Shown here in pieces: positions 43,602 to 52,331 of a stretch of DNA of 64,000 nucleotides. Where the stretch lies: assembly GCF_036226925.1 (NCBI RefSeq), contig NZ_CP109031.1, positions 8,990,001 through 9,054,000 on the forward strand. The letters are read 5' to 3'. The notes beneath the pieces are model-generated. The model saw nothing but the letters and a program-made list of their open reading frames with translations, was not told the DNA's origin and did no database searches. Origin of the DNA: Streptomyces sp. NBC_00659. Lineage in GTDB: Bacteria; Actinomycetota; Actinomycetes; Streptomycetales; Streptomycetaceae. A program made the translations under genes and the position numbers. Within the stretch, counting starts at the first letter, position 1. Each line of letters opens with the position of its first letter.

Positions 43602-46015
43602 TCCGGTTCGGCGGCGGTGCCCTCGGCCGGGTCGTTCGCTCCGGGGTCGGCAGACGGCGCGTCCAGACGCTGGTGATCGCCGTGGCCACCATGATGGCCG
43701 TGGCCTCGGCCGTGGTCGCCGGGTCCCTCATGGTCGCCACGAACGCGCCCTTCGACCATGCCTTCGCGCGGCAGCACGGGGCGCACCTCATCGCGCAGCT
43801 CGACCCGCACCGGGCGAGCGCGGCCCAACTGGCGAGCACCCGCGGCCTGGAGGGCGTCACGGCGAGCGCGGGGCCGTTCCCGTCCACGACGATCAGTCCG
43901 ATCGGCCAGGACGGCGGACACCTGCCCGCGCTGACGCTGGTCGGACGGTCCGGGCCGGGAAAGGACGTGGACGCACTGGACCTGAAGTCGGGCCGGTGGC
44001 CGCGCACTTCGGGTGAGATCGTGCTGTCCGCCTCGTTCCAGGGCCCGGATCTCGTGCTCGGCGCGACCCTGAAGAGTTCCGAGGCCGCGGACGCGCAGAC
44101 GCTGACTGTCGTCGGCTTCGCGCTGTCCACGAGCGGGAGCGCCGACGTCTGGGCGACCCCGGCCCAGGTCCGGTCGCTCGCGACCGGAGACAGCGGCCTC
44201 GCGAGCCAGATGCTCTACCGCTTCGACTCGGCGGCGACGAAGTCGCAGATCGCTGCCGACCGGAAGAAGCTCGCCGCCGCCCTGCCTTCCGGGGCGCTCG
44301 TCGGCACCCAGTCGTGGCTGGACACCAAGCACGCCGCCGACCAGGGCGCGGCGGCCACGATCCCGTTCCTGTTCGCGTTCGGCGTGCTCGGCATCGTCAT
44401 GTCGGTGATCATCGTCGGCAGCGTGATCAGCGGCGCCGTCGGCACGGGGCTGCGCCGGATCGGCATCCTCAAGGCCATCGGATTCACTCCGCGCGAGGTC
44501 GTACGGGCCTATGTGGCCCAGGCGTTGATCCCCGCGGCGGCCGGCATCGCGCTCGGGGTCGTCCTGGGGAATCTGCTGGCGGTGCCGCTGCTGGCGGACA
44601 CCGAGTCCGTGTACGGCACCGTGTCCCTCTCGGTGGCCTGGTGGGTGGACGTCGTGGTGCCGGCCGGTGCGCTGCTCGTGGTCACGATCGCGGCGCTGGT
44701 GCCCGCGCTCCGGGCCGGCAGGCTGCGTACGGTCGAGGCCATCGCCGTCGGCAGGGCGCCGCGCACCACACGCGGTCAGTGGGCGCACCGCGCGGCGGGG
44801 CGGCTGCCGCTGCCGCGTCCGGTGACCTACGGCCTCGCGAGTCCCTTCGCGCACCCGGTGCGGGCGATCGCGATGGTGCTGGCGGTGACCTTCGGGACGG
44901 TCGCCGCGACGTTCGCGGTGGGACTGACGCAGTCCCTCAACGCGGTGGCGAGCGCGCAGGATCCCGAGAACAGCGCCGATGTCACCGCCGTCAGTGGTGG
45001 GCCGGGCGGCTCCGGGCCCGGCGTGGCGGAGAGGAAGGAGGAGCCGCCCACGGCCGGCTCCCGGCAGGCGCCCGGGGGCTCGGGGCCGAACGGGCAGGAG
45101 TCGGCGGATCCGGACGCGGTGCGGGCCGCGATCGCGGCGCAGTCCGGCACCGCCTCGTACTACGGCACGGCGATGGGCGACGCCACGGTGTCCGGGATCT
45201 CCCGCACCCTCCGGGCCACCCTCTACCAGGGTGATTCGCGTCCCGGCAGCTACGAGATGATCGCGGGGCACTGGATCTCCGGGCGGGGCCAGGTCGTGGT
45301 GCCCACCGGCTTCCTGGAGCGGACGGGAACCAGGATCGGCGATTCCGTGCGGGTGACGTTCCAGAAGGAGACGGTGAGCCTGCGCATCGTCGGCGAGGCC
45401 TTCGACACGTCGGACGACGGCATGCGGGTCCACGCGGATCTCGACAGCTTCGCCAAGGCGGAGCCGGAGGCCTTCCACATCGAGGTCAAGTCGGGGGTTT
45501 CCCCGGCCGATTACGCGCAGAAGCTCGGTGCGGTGCTCAAGCCGCTGGGCGGAGACGCCTTCGCCGAATCCGCTCCGGAGGGCGAGAACATGATCGTCCT
45601 GCTGGAGGCGATGGCGGCGCTTCTCACCCTGATGCTGGTCTCCGTGGCGGGCCTCGGCGTCCTCAACTCCGTCGTCCTCGACACCCGCGAGCGCGTTCAC
45701 GACCTGGGGGTGTGCAAGGCGCTCGGCATGTCCCCGCGGCAGACCGTGAGTCTCGTACTCGCCTCGGTGGCCGGGATCGGCGTGTTCGGCGGGCTGATCG
45801 GGGTCCCGGCCGGGTTCGCGCTGCACGGCTATGTCCTGCCGGTCATGGGAGAGGCCGCGGGCACCCGCCTTCCGCCCTCGGTCCTCGACGTGTACGACGG
45901 CTCGCAACTGGTGCTGCTGGGCCTGGCCGGGGTGCTCGTCGCCCTGTCCGGCGCGATGGTCCCCGCGGTATGGGCGGCCAAGGTCCGTACGGCCACGGCG
46001 CTGCGCACCGAGTGA
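43598..46015 (+). CDS. ABC transporter permease with two FtsX domains
   Basis: 805 residues. An N-terminal helix (TLVIAVATMMAVASAVVAGS) and an outer domain of about 200 residues precede three helices of the first FtsX module (FLFAFGVLGIVMSVIIVGSV). A second helix (IAMVLAVTFGTVAATFAVGL), another outer domain with a Gly/Pro/Ser-rich insertion (PGGSGPGVAERKEEPPTAGS), and a second FtsX module (LLEAMAALLTLMLVSVAGLG) follow. The layout is that of the actinomycete exporters paired with MacB-type ATPases. Ends with a perfect palindrome at 46014-46033. Confidence 0.88.
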   Translation: MIRFGGGALGRVVRSGVGRRRVQTLVIAVATMMAVASAVVAGSLMVATNAPFDHAFARQHGAHLIAQLDPHRASAAQLASTRGLEGVTASAGPFPSTTISPIGQDGGHLPALTLVGRSGPGKDVDALDLKSGRWPRTSGEIVLSASFQGPDLVLGATLKSSEAADAQTLTVVGFALSTSGSADVWATPAQVRSLATGDSGLASQMLYRFDSAATKSQIAADRKKLAAALPSGALVGTQSWLDTKHAADQGAAATIPFLFAFGVLGIVMSVIIVGSVISGAVGTGLRRIGILKAIGFTPREVVRAYVAQALIPAAAGIALGVVLGNLLAVPLLADTESVYGTVSLSVAWWVDVVVPAGALLVVTIAALVPALRAGRLRTVEAIAVGRAPRTTRGQWAHRAAGRLPLPRPVTYGLASPFAHPVRAIAMVLAVTFGTVAATFAVGLTQSLNAVASAQDPENSADVTAVSGGPGGSGPGVAERKEEPPTAGSRQAPGGSGPNGQESADPDAVRAAIAAQSGTASYYGTAMGDATVSGISRTLRATLYQGDSRPGSYEMIAGHWISGRGQVVVPTGFLERTGTRIGDSVRVTFQKETVSLRIVGEAFDTSDDGMRVHADLDSFAKAEPEAFHIEVKSGVSPADYAQKLGAVLKPLGGDAFAESAPEGENMIVLLEAMAALLTLMLVSVAGLGVLNSVVLDTRERVHDLGVCKALGMSPRQTVSLVLASVAGIGVFGGLIGVPAGFALHGYVLPVMGEAAGTRLPPSVLDVYDGSQLVLLGLAGVLVALSGAMVPAVWAAKVRTATALRTE

Positions 46016-46033
46016 CCCGCCGCGCGGCGGGTC
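46014..46033 (+). terminator. Palindrome at the end of the ABC permease gene
   Basis: GACCCGCCGCGCGGCGGGTC, a 20-base perfect palindrome starting in the stop codon. It may serve as a terminator for the ABC operon. Confidence 0.5.
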
Positions 46034-46203
46034 GGCGTCACCGCGATGTCGTCACTCCAGGAGTGGGCCTCCAGCCACGAGAGGTAGCCGTCCTGGGTTG
46101 AACACCAGCACCTCCGCGGGACACTCCCCGGCCGTCGAACCTGGCGGCCGGGGACCCGCGGACTGATGCCGGGTCTGCCGTGCTCGGCCTCGGTGCGACC
46201 CCG

Positions 46204-47418
46204 TCAGCTGCAGGAGAGGAGGCCTGCCTTCTGCTTGGCGTCCAGGACGCGATGGACGCTCTGGCTCACCTGCGTGCGGAAGGCCGCGCTCTGCGCCATC
46301 CGGCTCTGCACCGCCTTGGTCATGGCCGGGATCAGATTCGGTTCGACGGTCAGGACCAAGTCGCCGCCGGCCGCGAGGAACTTGACCGCACGGTCTCCCG
46401 GGGCCACGGACTTCACCGCCACCGCGTTCCCGAGGTCGTCCGAGATGACCACGCCCTTGAACCCCATGTTCTTGCGGAGCATGGTCTGGATCACCGTCGG
46501 GGAGAACGCGGCCCGGTTGTTCGGGTCGATCTTGCTGTACGTCGCGGAGGAGATCATGACGAACGGCGCCCCGGCGTCGATGCCGGACTTGAAGGTGGCG
46601 ACGCTCGGGCTCGTGCTCGTCGTCACGGTGTCCACGACGTTGGCCGTGGTGTCCGTGTTGCCGCGGACGTAGCCGAGTCCGGGGAAGTGCTTGAGCGTGG
46701 CCAGCACGCCGGACTGGGTGGAGCCCGCGAGGAACGCGTTGCTGTGCGGGGCCACCGTCGCGGCCGTATGCCCGAACTCGCGGTCGTACCGGCCGATCGG
46801 AGCGTTGGCCGTGCCGAGGCTCGCCGGTACGACATCCGCGACGGGCGCGAGGTTCAGGTTCACACCGGCCGTCCTGAGCTCCTTGGCCCACACGGCCGAT
46901 TCGCTCTGCAGTCTCGTCGTCGTCCACGTTCCCTGGGTCAGCGCGCTCGGGATGGTCGAGAAGCCGGGGCCCCTCAGCACCTGCACCTGTCCGCCCTCCT
47001 GGTCGGTCGAGACCAGGAGGCCCACACGATGCCCGGCCACCGTGTCCGCCTTCGCCTGAAGACCGTCGACGAGGGACTTGATCGCCGCCGTCCCGGCGTT
47101 GCTGCGCCCGGCGAGGAACACCGAGCCGACGTGGTACTGACGCATGACATCTATGCGCTTGCTGTCAGGAGCGGACGGCGTGACCGATCCCATGAAGAGC
47201 TGGCCGACCCGCTGCGAAGCCGTCATCGCCGAATAGGTCCTGTCGGCGCAGATGGACGCCGAGAGCTTCGAGGTTCCCGCGGGCGGGTCGATCGTGGCGG
47301 CCCGGGAGACCTGGACACCTCCCACACCCGCCGCCGCGAGGGACACCGCCAGCGCTGAGGCGAGCAGGACGCGTCGGCTGACGGTGGAGCGATGGGTGGG
47401 CGACTGGTGTGATGCCAT
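46204..47418 (-). CDS. Secreted GH3 beta-N-acetylhexosaminidase (NagZ-like)
   Basis: 404 residues. Twin-Arg-like signal peptide (STVSRRVLLASALAVSLAAA). The barrel has the NagZ pattern: STDQEGGQVQVLRGPGFSTI, LNLAPVADVVPASLG, LATLKHFPGLGYVRGNTDTT and VVISDDLGNAVA with the nucleophile Asp. These enzymes release GlcNAc from chitin oligomers or wall fragments; being secreted, this one probably acts on chitin or cell-wall debris. ATG 47418 lies just before the signal. Single gene, convergent with the ABC operon. Confidence 0.85.
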   Translation of the reverse strand: MASHQSPTHRSTVSRRVLLASALAVSLAAAGVGGVQVSRAATIDPPAGTSKLSASICADRTYSAMTASQRVGQLFMGSVTPSAPDSKRIDVMRQYHVGSVFLAGRSNAGTAAIKSLVDGLQAKADTVAGHRVGLLVSTDQEGGQVQVLRGPGFSTIPSALTQGTWTTTRLQSESAVWAKELRTAGVNLNLAPVADVVPASLGTANAPIGRYDREFGHTAATVAPHSNAFLAGSTQSGVLATLKHFPGLGYVRGNTDTTANVVDTVTTSTSPSVATFKSGIDAGAPFVMISSATYSKIDPNNRAAFSPTVIQTMLRKNMGFKGVVISDDLGNAVAVKSVAPGDRAVKFLAAGGDLVLTVEPNLIPAMTKAVQSRMAQSAAFRTQVSQSVHRVLDAKQKAGLLSCS

Positions 47419-48009
47419 GAAGATACTCCGAGGGTGCCTGCCGGGGCCCGCTTGTATCTTGAGCGGGAAGTCAGTTGCCGTGTCCAGCGTACCTCCGAGC
47501 CCTTGGGCCGGGTCCGAGCGTGTGGCGCTGCCTTTCCGAGGGTCTCGGCGCCTGCTCGCGCGTCTGGGCGAAGCCCGGTCGGTCCTCGTCCGGACCGCCA
47601 CTGCGGCATGGCCCCGGGGCGCCTGCATGTGTACGCGTCGACGCACAGCAGCCGCACGGCTCGGGCGGCAGCGCCGGCACCTCTCCGTCCGAGATGGCGG
47701 TGGTGAGCCGCTCGAAGGCCGACAGGAGCGAGCTGCCGATACCCGGGGCGTCGCCGAGGACGGCGAGTGTCTCCTCATAAGCGTAGTAGGGGCGGTGAGG
47801 GACTTCCACCCGCCGACGCCGTGCACGAACACCGGACGCAGCCGCATACCCCTCGTCCCCGGGAAGGCGCGGTTGTTCCGGGGGAGTTGAGCCGGAGACC
47901 TTGGACCGGGCGGTGATCCGCTTGCTTGCCCGCAAGGCCTGCGCACCGGCCGAGGGATCCGGCCGTCGGTTCATGGCGGGGATCCGTTCGAAGTCGTGGG
48001 CTTCCCCTG
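47419..48009. other. Stretch without a confident gene
   Basis: Open frames exist on both strands, but none has a clear ribosome binding site. One minus-strand frame carries a protein-like piece RRVEVPHRPYYAYEETLAVL followed by SLLSAFERLTTAISDGEVP and PPEPCGCC; I do not recognise it. It could be a short real gene or a decayed one. The GH3 gene's promoter should also lie here. Confidence 0.35.
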
Positions 48010-48063
48010 TTGACGGTGGCGAGGGACGGTCAGTTTACTGGTGTCGATGTGAAACGAAGTTTC
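48010..48063 (+). promoter_or_regulatory. Promoter and palindrome before the secreted hydrolase gene
   Basis: TTGACG (48010-48015), an 18-base spacer and TTTACT (48034-48039) form a plausible promoter. Just behind the expected transcription start lies GAAACGAAGTTTC (48051-48063), a 5-bp inverted repeat around GAA that could bind a regulator. Confidence 0.45.
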
Positions 48064-48168
48064 TCTCATGGAAACCATGCGCGTCGTCTCCGAGTCAGGG
48101 CGCGAGGTCTGTGAGGGGCTGCTCCTCGTACGTCGTCCGCAATGACCTGGCGAAGAACCGGAGTCCTC

Positions 48169-49134
48169 ATGGTGCGTCCCACACATTCCCTCGGATCAGG
48201 CGTGAGACGGGCGGTGACCGCCTTCCTCCTGGGGCTCGCCCTCCTGGCGGGGTCCGGCGGTCTGACTCGGGCGGAAGCCGCGGAAAGTCCGACGGTCTAC
48301 CCGACGGCCGCCTACGCCACCACGGTCGGCCAGGACCCGGCCGACATCTACTACCCCGCGACCACCACCCGCCGACTGCCGGTGGCGCTGTTGCTCCAGG
48401 GCGCGAACGTCGACAAGTCGGCCTACGAGGGGTACGCCCGTACGGTCGCGGCATTCGGCTTCGTCGTGGTGGTGCCCAACCACACCAGGACCCTGTACGG
48501 CGTGCCCGGACTGTGGGCCTCCTCCGACGAGGGGCTCGCCGCGGTGACATGGGCCGCTGCCGAGAACGCCGACGCCGACAGCCCGCTGGCAGGACGCATC
48601 GACGCCGACACCCTGGTTCTGCTCGGCCATTCCTTCGGTGGCGCCGCGGGGCTCGGCACCGTGCAGGGGCAGTGCGTCCCGCCGTTCTGCTTCGGCCTGC
48701 CCGCCGGCGCCGTCAAGCCCGTCCAACTGAAAGCCGCCGCGTTTTTCGGCACGAACAACGTGCCCCCCGGCGGTGGGGCGGCCCCGGCCGTCGACAACAC
48801 CGGAGTGCCCCTGGCGCTCGTCCAGGGGAGCGTCGACGGCGTTGCCGCACCCGCCGCGGCCCAGGCGACCTACGAGGCACTGACCGCCACGCCGAAGGCG
48901 CTGGTCACGGTCACCGGGGCCAATCATTACGGCATCACCGATGCGCAGAACCCGCCCGGGGCGCTCCCGGACGCGTCGGTCCAGACGCTCGATCAGACCG
49001 AGAGCATCCGTACCTCGGCCCGTTGGTCCGCGCTGTTCCTGAGGGCGAGCCTGGGTGACGCACTGGCCGCCGCGTACGTACGTCAGTGGGGGGACGGCGT
49101 CGACAACGCGGTGACCGTCCAGCAGGCCTACTGA
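48169..49134 (+). CDS. Secreted alpha/beta hydrolase, chlorophyllase/PAF-acetylhydrolase-like
   Basis: 321 residues. ATG 48169 is preferred to 48142 because GGAG lies 5 bases upstream. Signal peptide about 1-40. Oxyanion region LPVALLLQGANVDKSAYEGY, nucleophile LLGHSFGGAAG, likely Asp in LVQGSVDGVAAP and His in VTVTGANHYG. It shares PVALLL-G-NV---AY, GHS-GG and TGANH with the hydrolase inside the nearby operon (55404-56390), so the two are probably related. Cysteines in QGQCVPPFCFG may pair. Ester hydrolysis outside the cell is the safest call; chlorophyll or lipid esters are candidates. Confidence 0.7.
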   Translation: MVRPTHSLGSGVRRAVTAFLLGLALLAGSGGLTRAEAAESPTVYPTAAYATTVGQDPADIYYPATTTRRLPVALLLQGANVDKSAYEGYARTVAAFGFVVVVPNHTRTLYGVPGLWASSDEGLAAVTWAAAENADADSPLAGRIDADTLVLLGHSFGGAAGLGTVQGQCVPPFCFGLPAGAVKPVQLKAAAFFGTNNVPPGGGAAPAVDNTGVPLALVQGSVDGVAAPAAAQATYEALTATPKALVTVTGANHYGITDAQNPPGALPDASVQTLDQTESIRTSARWSALFLRASLGDALAAAYVRQWGDGVDNAVTVQQAY

Positions 49135-49199
49135 CCGACCGCTCCGGTCCGGCGCGGCGATCGCGTGCACAGGCAGGGTTTCTCAACTGGAGGAGTGTC

Positions 49200-49844
49200 A
49201 TGGTCTCGGCGGCCCTGTTCCTGACAGGAGTTCTCCAACTCCTGCTCGCCTTCGCCGCGTTCCGCAAAGGCCGTGCGCCCGGGCTGTGGATCGGTGTCCT
49301 CGGGTGTGCGCTGGCGTACGACTCGCTCGTCGTCGCGGCCGGGGCGATGGTGGGGGCGGGCGCACCGCTGGAGTGGCTCAACACCGGCCGTTTCGTGGTG
49401 CACGCCGTACTGACGCCGCTCTCCGTGGTGTGCGGCGCCCTGTTGCTCGACCGAGGGCGGCGCACGGTCCGGTGGGCCTGGGCGTGCGCCGCGGCCCTGT
49501 CCGTGCTCGGTGTGGCCACCACGCTGCCGGGCCTCGAACTGGAGCCCCGCTCCTGGGCCGGAACCCTGCGCTACACGGACGCCGGTGGCGCGGGTGCGCC
49601 CTTCGCGGCGGTCCTCTCCGTCCTGGCGCTGTTGGCGATCGGCGTCGTGGCGTGGAAGCGGCGATCCGTGCCCTGGATCGCGCTGGGCGCGTTCGCCGTC
49701 TTCGCCGCCTCGGCCCTCGCTTTCAAGGTGCCACCGGTGGGCAACGCCGGCGAAGGACTCATGCTGGCCGGTCTGCTTGCCGCCCTGTGCGACCGGCGTA
49801 TCGACACGCGCCAGGAAACCACGCCCGCACCGGCCGCGCCGTGA
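49200..49844 (+). CDS. Integral membrane protein
   Basis: 214 residues with GGAGGAG just upstream of ATG 49200. Six or so hydrophobic helices (MVSAALFLTGVLQLLLAFAA, FVVHAVLTPLSVVCGALLLD, GAGAPFAAVLSVLALLAIGV). Family not recognised. It follows the secreted hydrolase by 65 bases on the same strand and is convergent with the large operon; overall layout is like the membrane protein at 50707-51405. Confidence 0.6.
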   Translation: MVSAALFLTGVLQLLLAFAAFRKGRAPGLWIGVLGCALAYDSLVVAAGAMVGAGAPLEWLNTGRFVVHAVLTPLSVVCGALLLDRGRRTVRWAWACAAALSVLGVATTLPGLELEPRSWAGTLRYTDAGGAGAPFAAVLSVLALLAIGVVAWKRRSVPWIALGAFAVFAASALAFKVPPVGNAGEGLMLAGLLAALCDRRIDTRQETTPAPAAP

Positions 49845-49846
49845 CC

Positions 49847-49872
49847 GGGCCGGGCTCCCACGAGCCCGGTCC
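49847..49872. terminator. Hairpin between the convergent operons
   Basis: GGGCCGGGCTC (49847-49857) pairs with GAGCCCGGTCC (49862-49872), 11 pairs including one G-T, loop CCAC. It lies between the plus-strand membrane gene and the end of the minus-strand operon. Confidence 0.6.
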
Positions 49873-49963
49873 CTTCGGCCTGGCCGGACTCTGCTCCGCC
49901 CATTCGGCCTTGCCCGACCCTGCTCCGCCCGGCCTGGCCCCGTCCGGTTCGCGCCGGCGGTCC

Positions 49964-50710
49964 TCAGTGCTCGCGCAACAGTGAACCCACCCCCTGCACC
50001 TGGTCGTCGACCCCGTTGTCGCGCAGTGCCATCCACCAGGTGGCGGCGTTGATGGCGATCACCGGGAGCCCGAGCCAGCGCTCCGCCTCGTCGGCCAGGG
50101 CGACCATGGACAGGTTGGTCCCGCACTGCACGATCGCCTCGACCCCTTCCAGGAGGGCGAGTTCCGTCAGGGCCTCGCGCAGCCGCCGCTCCTCGACGTG
50201 GGCGATGGACACGGCCGTCGGACAGCGCAGTCCGGTGACACCGGCGACCTCGAAGCCCAACTCGGTGAAGAACTGCCGCACGTTGGCATCGCCGACGGGC
50301 TGATAAGGGGTCAGTACGCCGATGCGCCGCGCGTCGAACAGGCGCAGCGCCCGGTCGCAGGCCTCGGCGCCGGTGGCGACCCGCAGACCGGTGGCCTCGT
50401 GGATCTGGCGGATGAAGGCGCGGTTGCCCTCGACACCGCCCCAGAACGTCTCGGCCGACATGCCCATCACCATGTAGTCGGGTTCGCACGTGAGCACCCG
50501 CTCGCAGGCCGCTCCGATCTCGTCGCGGATCTGCTCCAGCAGCCGCTCCATCCCGGCGTCGCCGGACATGTCCTGGTCCCGGATGTGGATGCGCGAGAAG
50601 TGCGAGGTCACTCCGGGCACGGTCATCCGGTGGAAGTCCGGTTCCACGATGGTGTTGGTACTGGGGGCGATGACGCCGAACTTGTGGCGCCAGCCGAGGG
50701 CGTCGGTCAT
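49964..50710 (-). CDS. Arylmalonate decarboxylase/maleate isomerase-family protein
   Basis: 248 residues. FGVIAPSTNTIVEPDFHRM is the N-terminal substrate loop of the Asp/Glu racemase-superfamily subgroup holding maleate cis-trans isomerase and arylmalonate decarboxylase. One catalytic Cys is clear (Cys196 in IVQCGTNLS); the first Cys position is Ser85 (VMGMSAETFW). Maleate isomerase uses two Cys, arylmalonate decarboxylase only the second, so a decarboxylase-like reaction fits better, but the substrate is open. ATG overlaps the upstream stop (ATGA). Last gene of the operon, ahead of a terminator. Confidence 0.7.
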   Translation of the reverse strand: MTDALGWRHKFGVIAPSTNTIVEPDFHRMTVPGVTSHFSRIHIRDQDMSGDAGMERLLEQIRDEIGAACERVLTCEPDYMVMGMSAETFWGGVEGNRAFIRQIHEATGLRVATGAEACDRALRLFDARRIGVLTPYQPVGDANVRQFFTELGFEVAGVTGLRCPTAVSIAHVEERRLREALTELALLEGVEAIVQCGTNLSMVALADEAERWLGLPVIAINAATWWMALRDNGVDDQVQGVGSLLREH

Positions 50711-51405
50711 GGGTTCACCGTTCTGGACAGGCCGGCCGGGTGCGGCGCGGAGCGGGACAGTGAGCGGGCGAGCCTGAGGGCGGCGACCAGGAGGGCCGCC
50801 TGGGTGAGCGTGTTGCAGCCCTGCTCGGTCCACTGCAGGGCGACGCTCTGGTCGGGGCGGGCGGCCAGCGGCCCCAGCACGTACATGCCGAGCAGCCACA
50901 GGCCCGCCGCCGAGGCGGCGGGAGTGTCCCCGGCGGCCCGTGCGAGCAGGATGAGACGGACCCCGCACACGGTGACCGCGGCGATGGCCAGCACCATGAC
51001 GGGCAGGGTCGAGGCCAGGAGCAGGGACAGCGCGCCGAGCAGCGTCCAGGTCGCGGCGAACCCCCACAGCGGGGGGACCCGGCCCGTTCCCCGTGGCGAG
51101 GGGACCGGGGACGGCAGGGACAGCAGGGCGTGGGCCAGCAGCAGGAAGCCCGCGGCGAGCAGCGGGAACAGCGCCTTGTTCAGGGGCTGGACGTCCGGCC
51201 CGTCGAGGGACACGACGAGCTTCCACACCGCCTTGGACAGCCCGCCCGCCAGGATCAGCGCGGTCGCCGTGGCGGCCATGGTCCCGGCCCGGGGCACGGC
51301 CCGGCCGACCGGCCGGATCAGACAGGCCGCCCCGATACCGGTCAGGACGACCGGCACGAAGTCCTGGAGCGCGAGCGCGACGGGGTAGTCCACCGGCGCG
51401 CTCAC
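50707..51405 (-). CDS. Integral membrane protein in the tetrapyrrole-like operon
   Basis: 232 residues from GTG 51405, which overlaps the SDR stop (GTGA). Six helices (ALALQDFVPVVLTGIGAACL, AATATALILAGGLSKAVWKL, LNKALFPLLAAGFLLLAHAL, FAATWTLLGALSLLLASTLP). No known transport motif. A role in uptake of, or anchoring near, a hydrophobic substrate is only a guess. Confidence 0.6.
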   Translation of the reverse strand: MSAPVDYPVALALQDFVPVVLTGIGAACLIRPVGRAVPRAGTMAATATALILAGGLSKAVWKLVVSLDGPDVQPLNKALFPLLAAGFLLLAHALLSLPSPVPSPRGTGRVPPLWGFAATWTLLGALSLLLASTLPVMVLAIAAVTVCGVRLILLARAAGDTPAASAAGLWLLGMYVLGPLAARPDQSVALQWTEQGCNTLTQAALLVAALRLARSLSRSAPHPAGLSRTVNP

Positions 51406-52331
51406 AGAGCCGCCTCCCTGCCGTGCCCGGACCCGCGCTCCGGGTTCGGCGTGTCCGCAGGTCCTGCCGGTTCCGCAGACGCCGCAGACGCCGTCGGCGG
51501 TCCGGGCGGTCCGGGCGGTGCGGACGGCAGGATGTCGCGGGTGCGGAATCCGGCGGTCGCGAACCGTGCCGCCGCCCTGCGCCGGGTCAGCCGGGCGATC
51601 CGGCCGCCGTTGCGGGTCCGGTCCGCCAGGATCCGGCCGGCCAGCCAGGGCGCCACGGTCTCCACCCGGTCCGCCAGGATGTTCAGCACCTTGCGGACCT
51701 TCGCGTACTCCGCCGGGCCGTAGTCGTGCAGCAGGAGGTCGGTCACGACCATGCCCGGCGACAGGCGCAGCGCCCGTACGTCGTGCGGTGCGGTCACCGC
51801 CCGTTCGCGCAGGTCCGCGGCCAGGGCCTGGGTGAGGTAGGTGACGGCGCGCTTGGTGGTGCCGTACGCGCCGAGGCCCGGCAGGACGCGGCCGTCGGAG
51901 CCGAGGCCCTCCATGTTCCACAGGCGTCCGTGGCCTTGGGCGAGGAACCCGTTCAGCGCGACGGCCGAACCATGGGCGGTGCCCACCAGGTTCGTGGCGA
52001 CGACGGCTTCCAGGTCACCGTCCGGCAGCTCCCAGAGCGGCCGTCGGACGGTGGCCGCCCCGGCGTTGTTGATCCATACGTCGACGCCGCCGAAGGTGTC
52101 GAGGGCCGCGTCCCACAGGTCCTGCACCTGGCCCCGGTCGGTGACGTCCGCCGCCCGTCCGAGCAGCCGGTCCGCCGGGGCGTCCAGGACCGCGGCGGCC
52201 TCCTTCACGGTCCGTGGTCCGCGACCGGACACCACGACGCGGCAGCCCCGGTCGAGGAAGGAGCGGGCCAGTCCGTGGCCGATGCCGCGGGTGCTGCCCG
52301 TGACCACCACGACGGGCGCCCGCGTTCTCAT
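51402..52331 (-). CDS. Short-chain dehydrogenase resembling chlorophyll b reductase (NYC1/NOL)
   Basis: 309 residues. NAD(P) motif TGSTRGIG (11-18), NNAG (88-91), Tyr156 and Lys160 in YGTTK. Beyond the general SDR marks, it shares with plant NOL/NYC1 the strings DVWINNAG, RLWNMEGLGSDGRVLP (plant: FNMDGAGSGG), LSPGMVVTDLLL and LNILADRVETVAPWL (plant: FNIICELPETVARTL). These plant enzymes reduce the 7-formyl group of chlorophyll b. Compared from memory, so the call is of family, not of substrate. C-terminal Pro/Ala/Gly-rich tail of about 40 residues. Start overlaps the upstream stop (ATGA). Confidence 0.7.
   Translation of the reverse strand: MRTRAPVVVVTGSTRGIGHGLARSFLDRGCRVVVSGRGPRTVKEAAAVLDAPADRLLGRAADVTDRGQVQDLWDAALDTFGGVDVWINNAGAATVRRPLWELPDGDLEAVVATNLVGTAHGSAVALNGFLAQGHGRLWNMEGLGSDGRVLPGLGAYGTTKRAVTYLTQALAADLRERAVTAPHDVRALRLSPGMVVTDLLLHDYGPAEYAKVRKVLNILADRVETVAPWLAGRILADRTRNGGRIARLTRRRAAARFATAGFRTRDILPSAPPGPPGPPTASAASAEPAGPADTPNPERGSGHGREAAL

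Noticed and set aside
43322..45907. Minus-strand open frame of 861 codons
   Set aside because: Antisense to the ABC ATPase and permease genes; low-complexity translation, no ribosome binding site.
49964..50710. Calling the protein a maleate isomerase outright
   Set aside because: The first catalytic Cys position is Ser, so the two-Cys mechanism is not supported; only the family was assigned.
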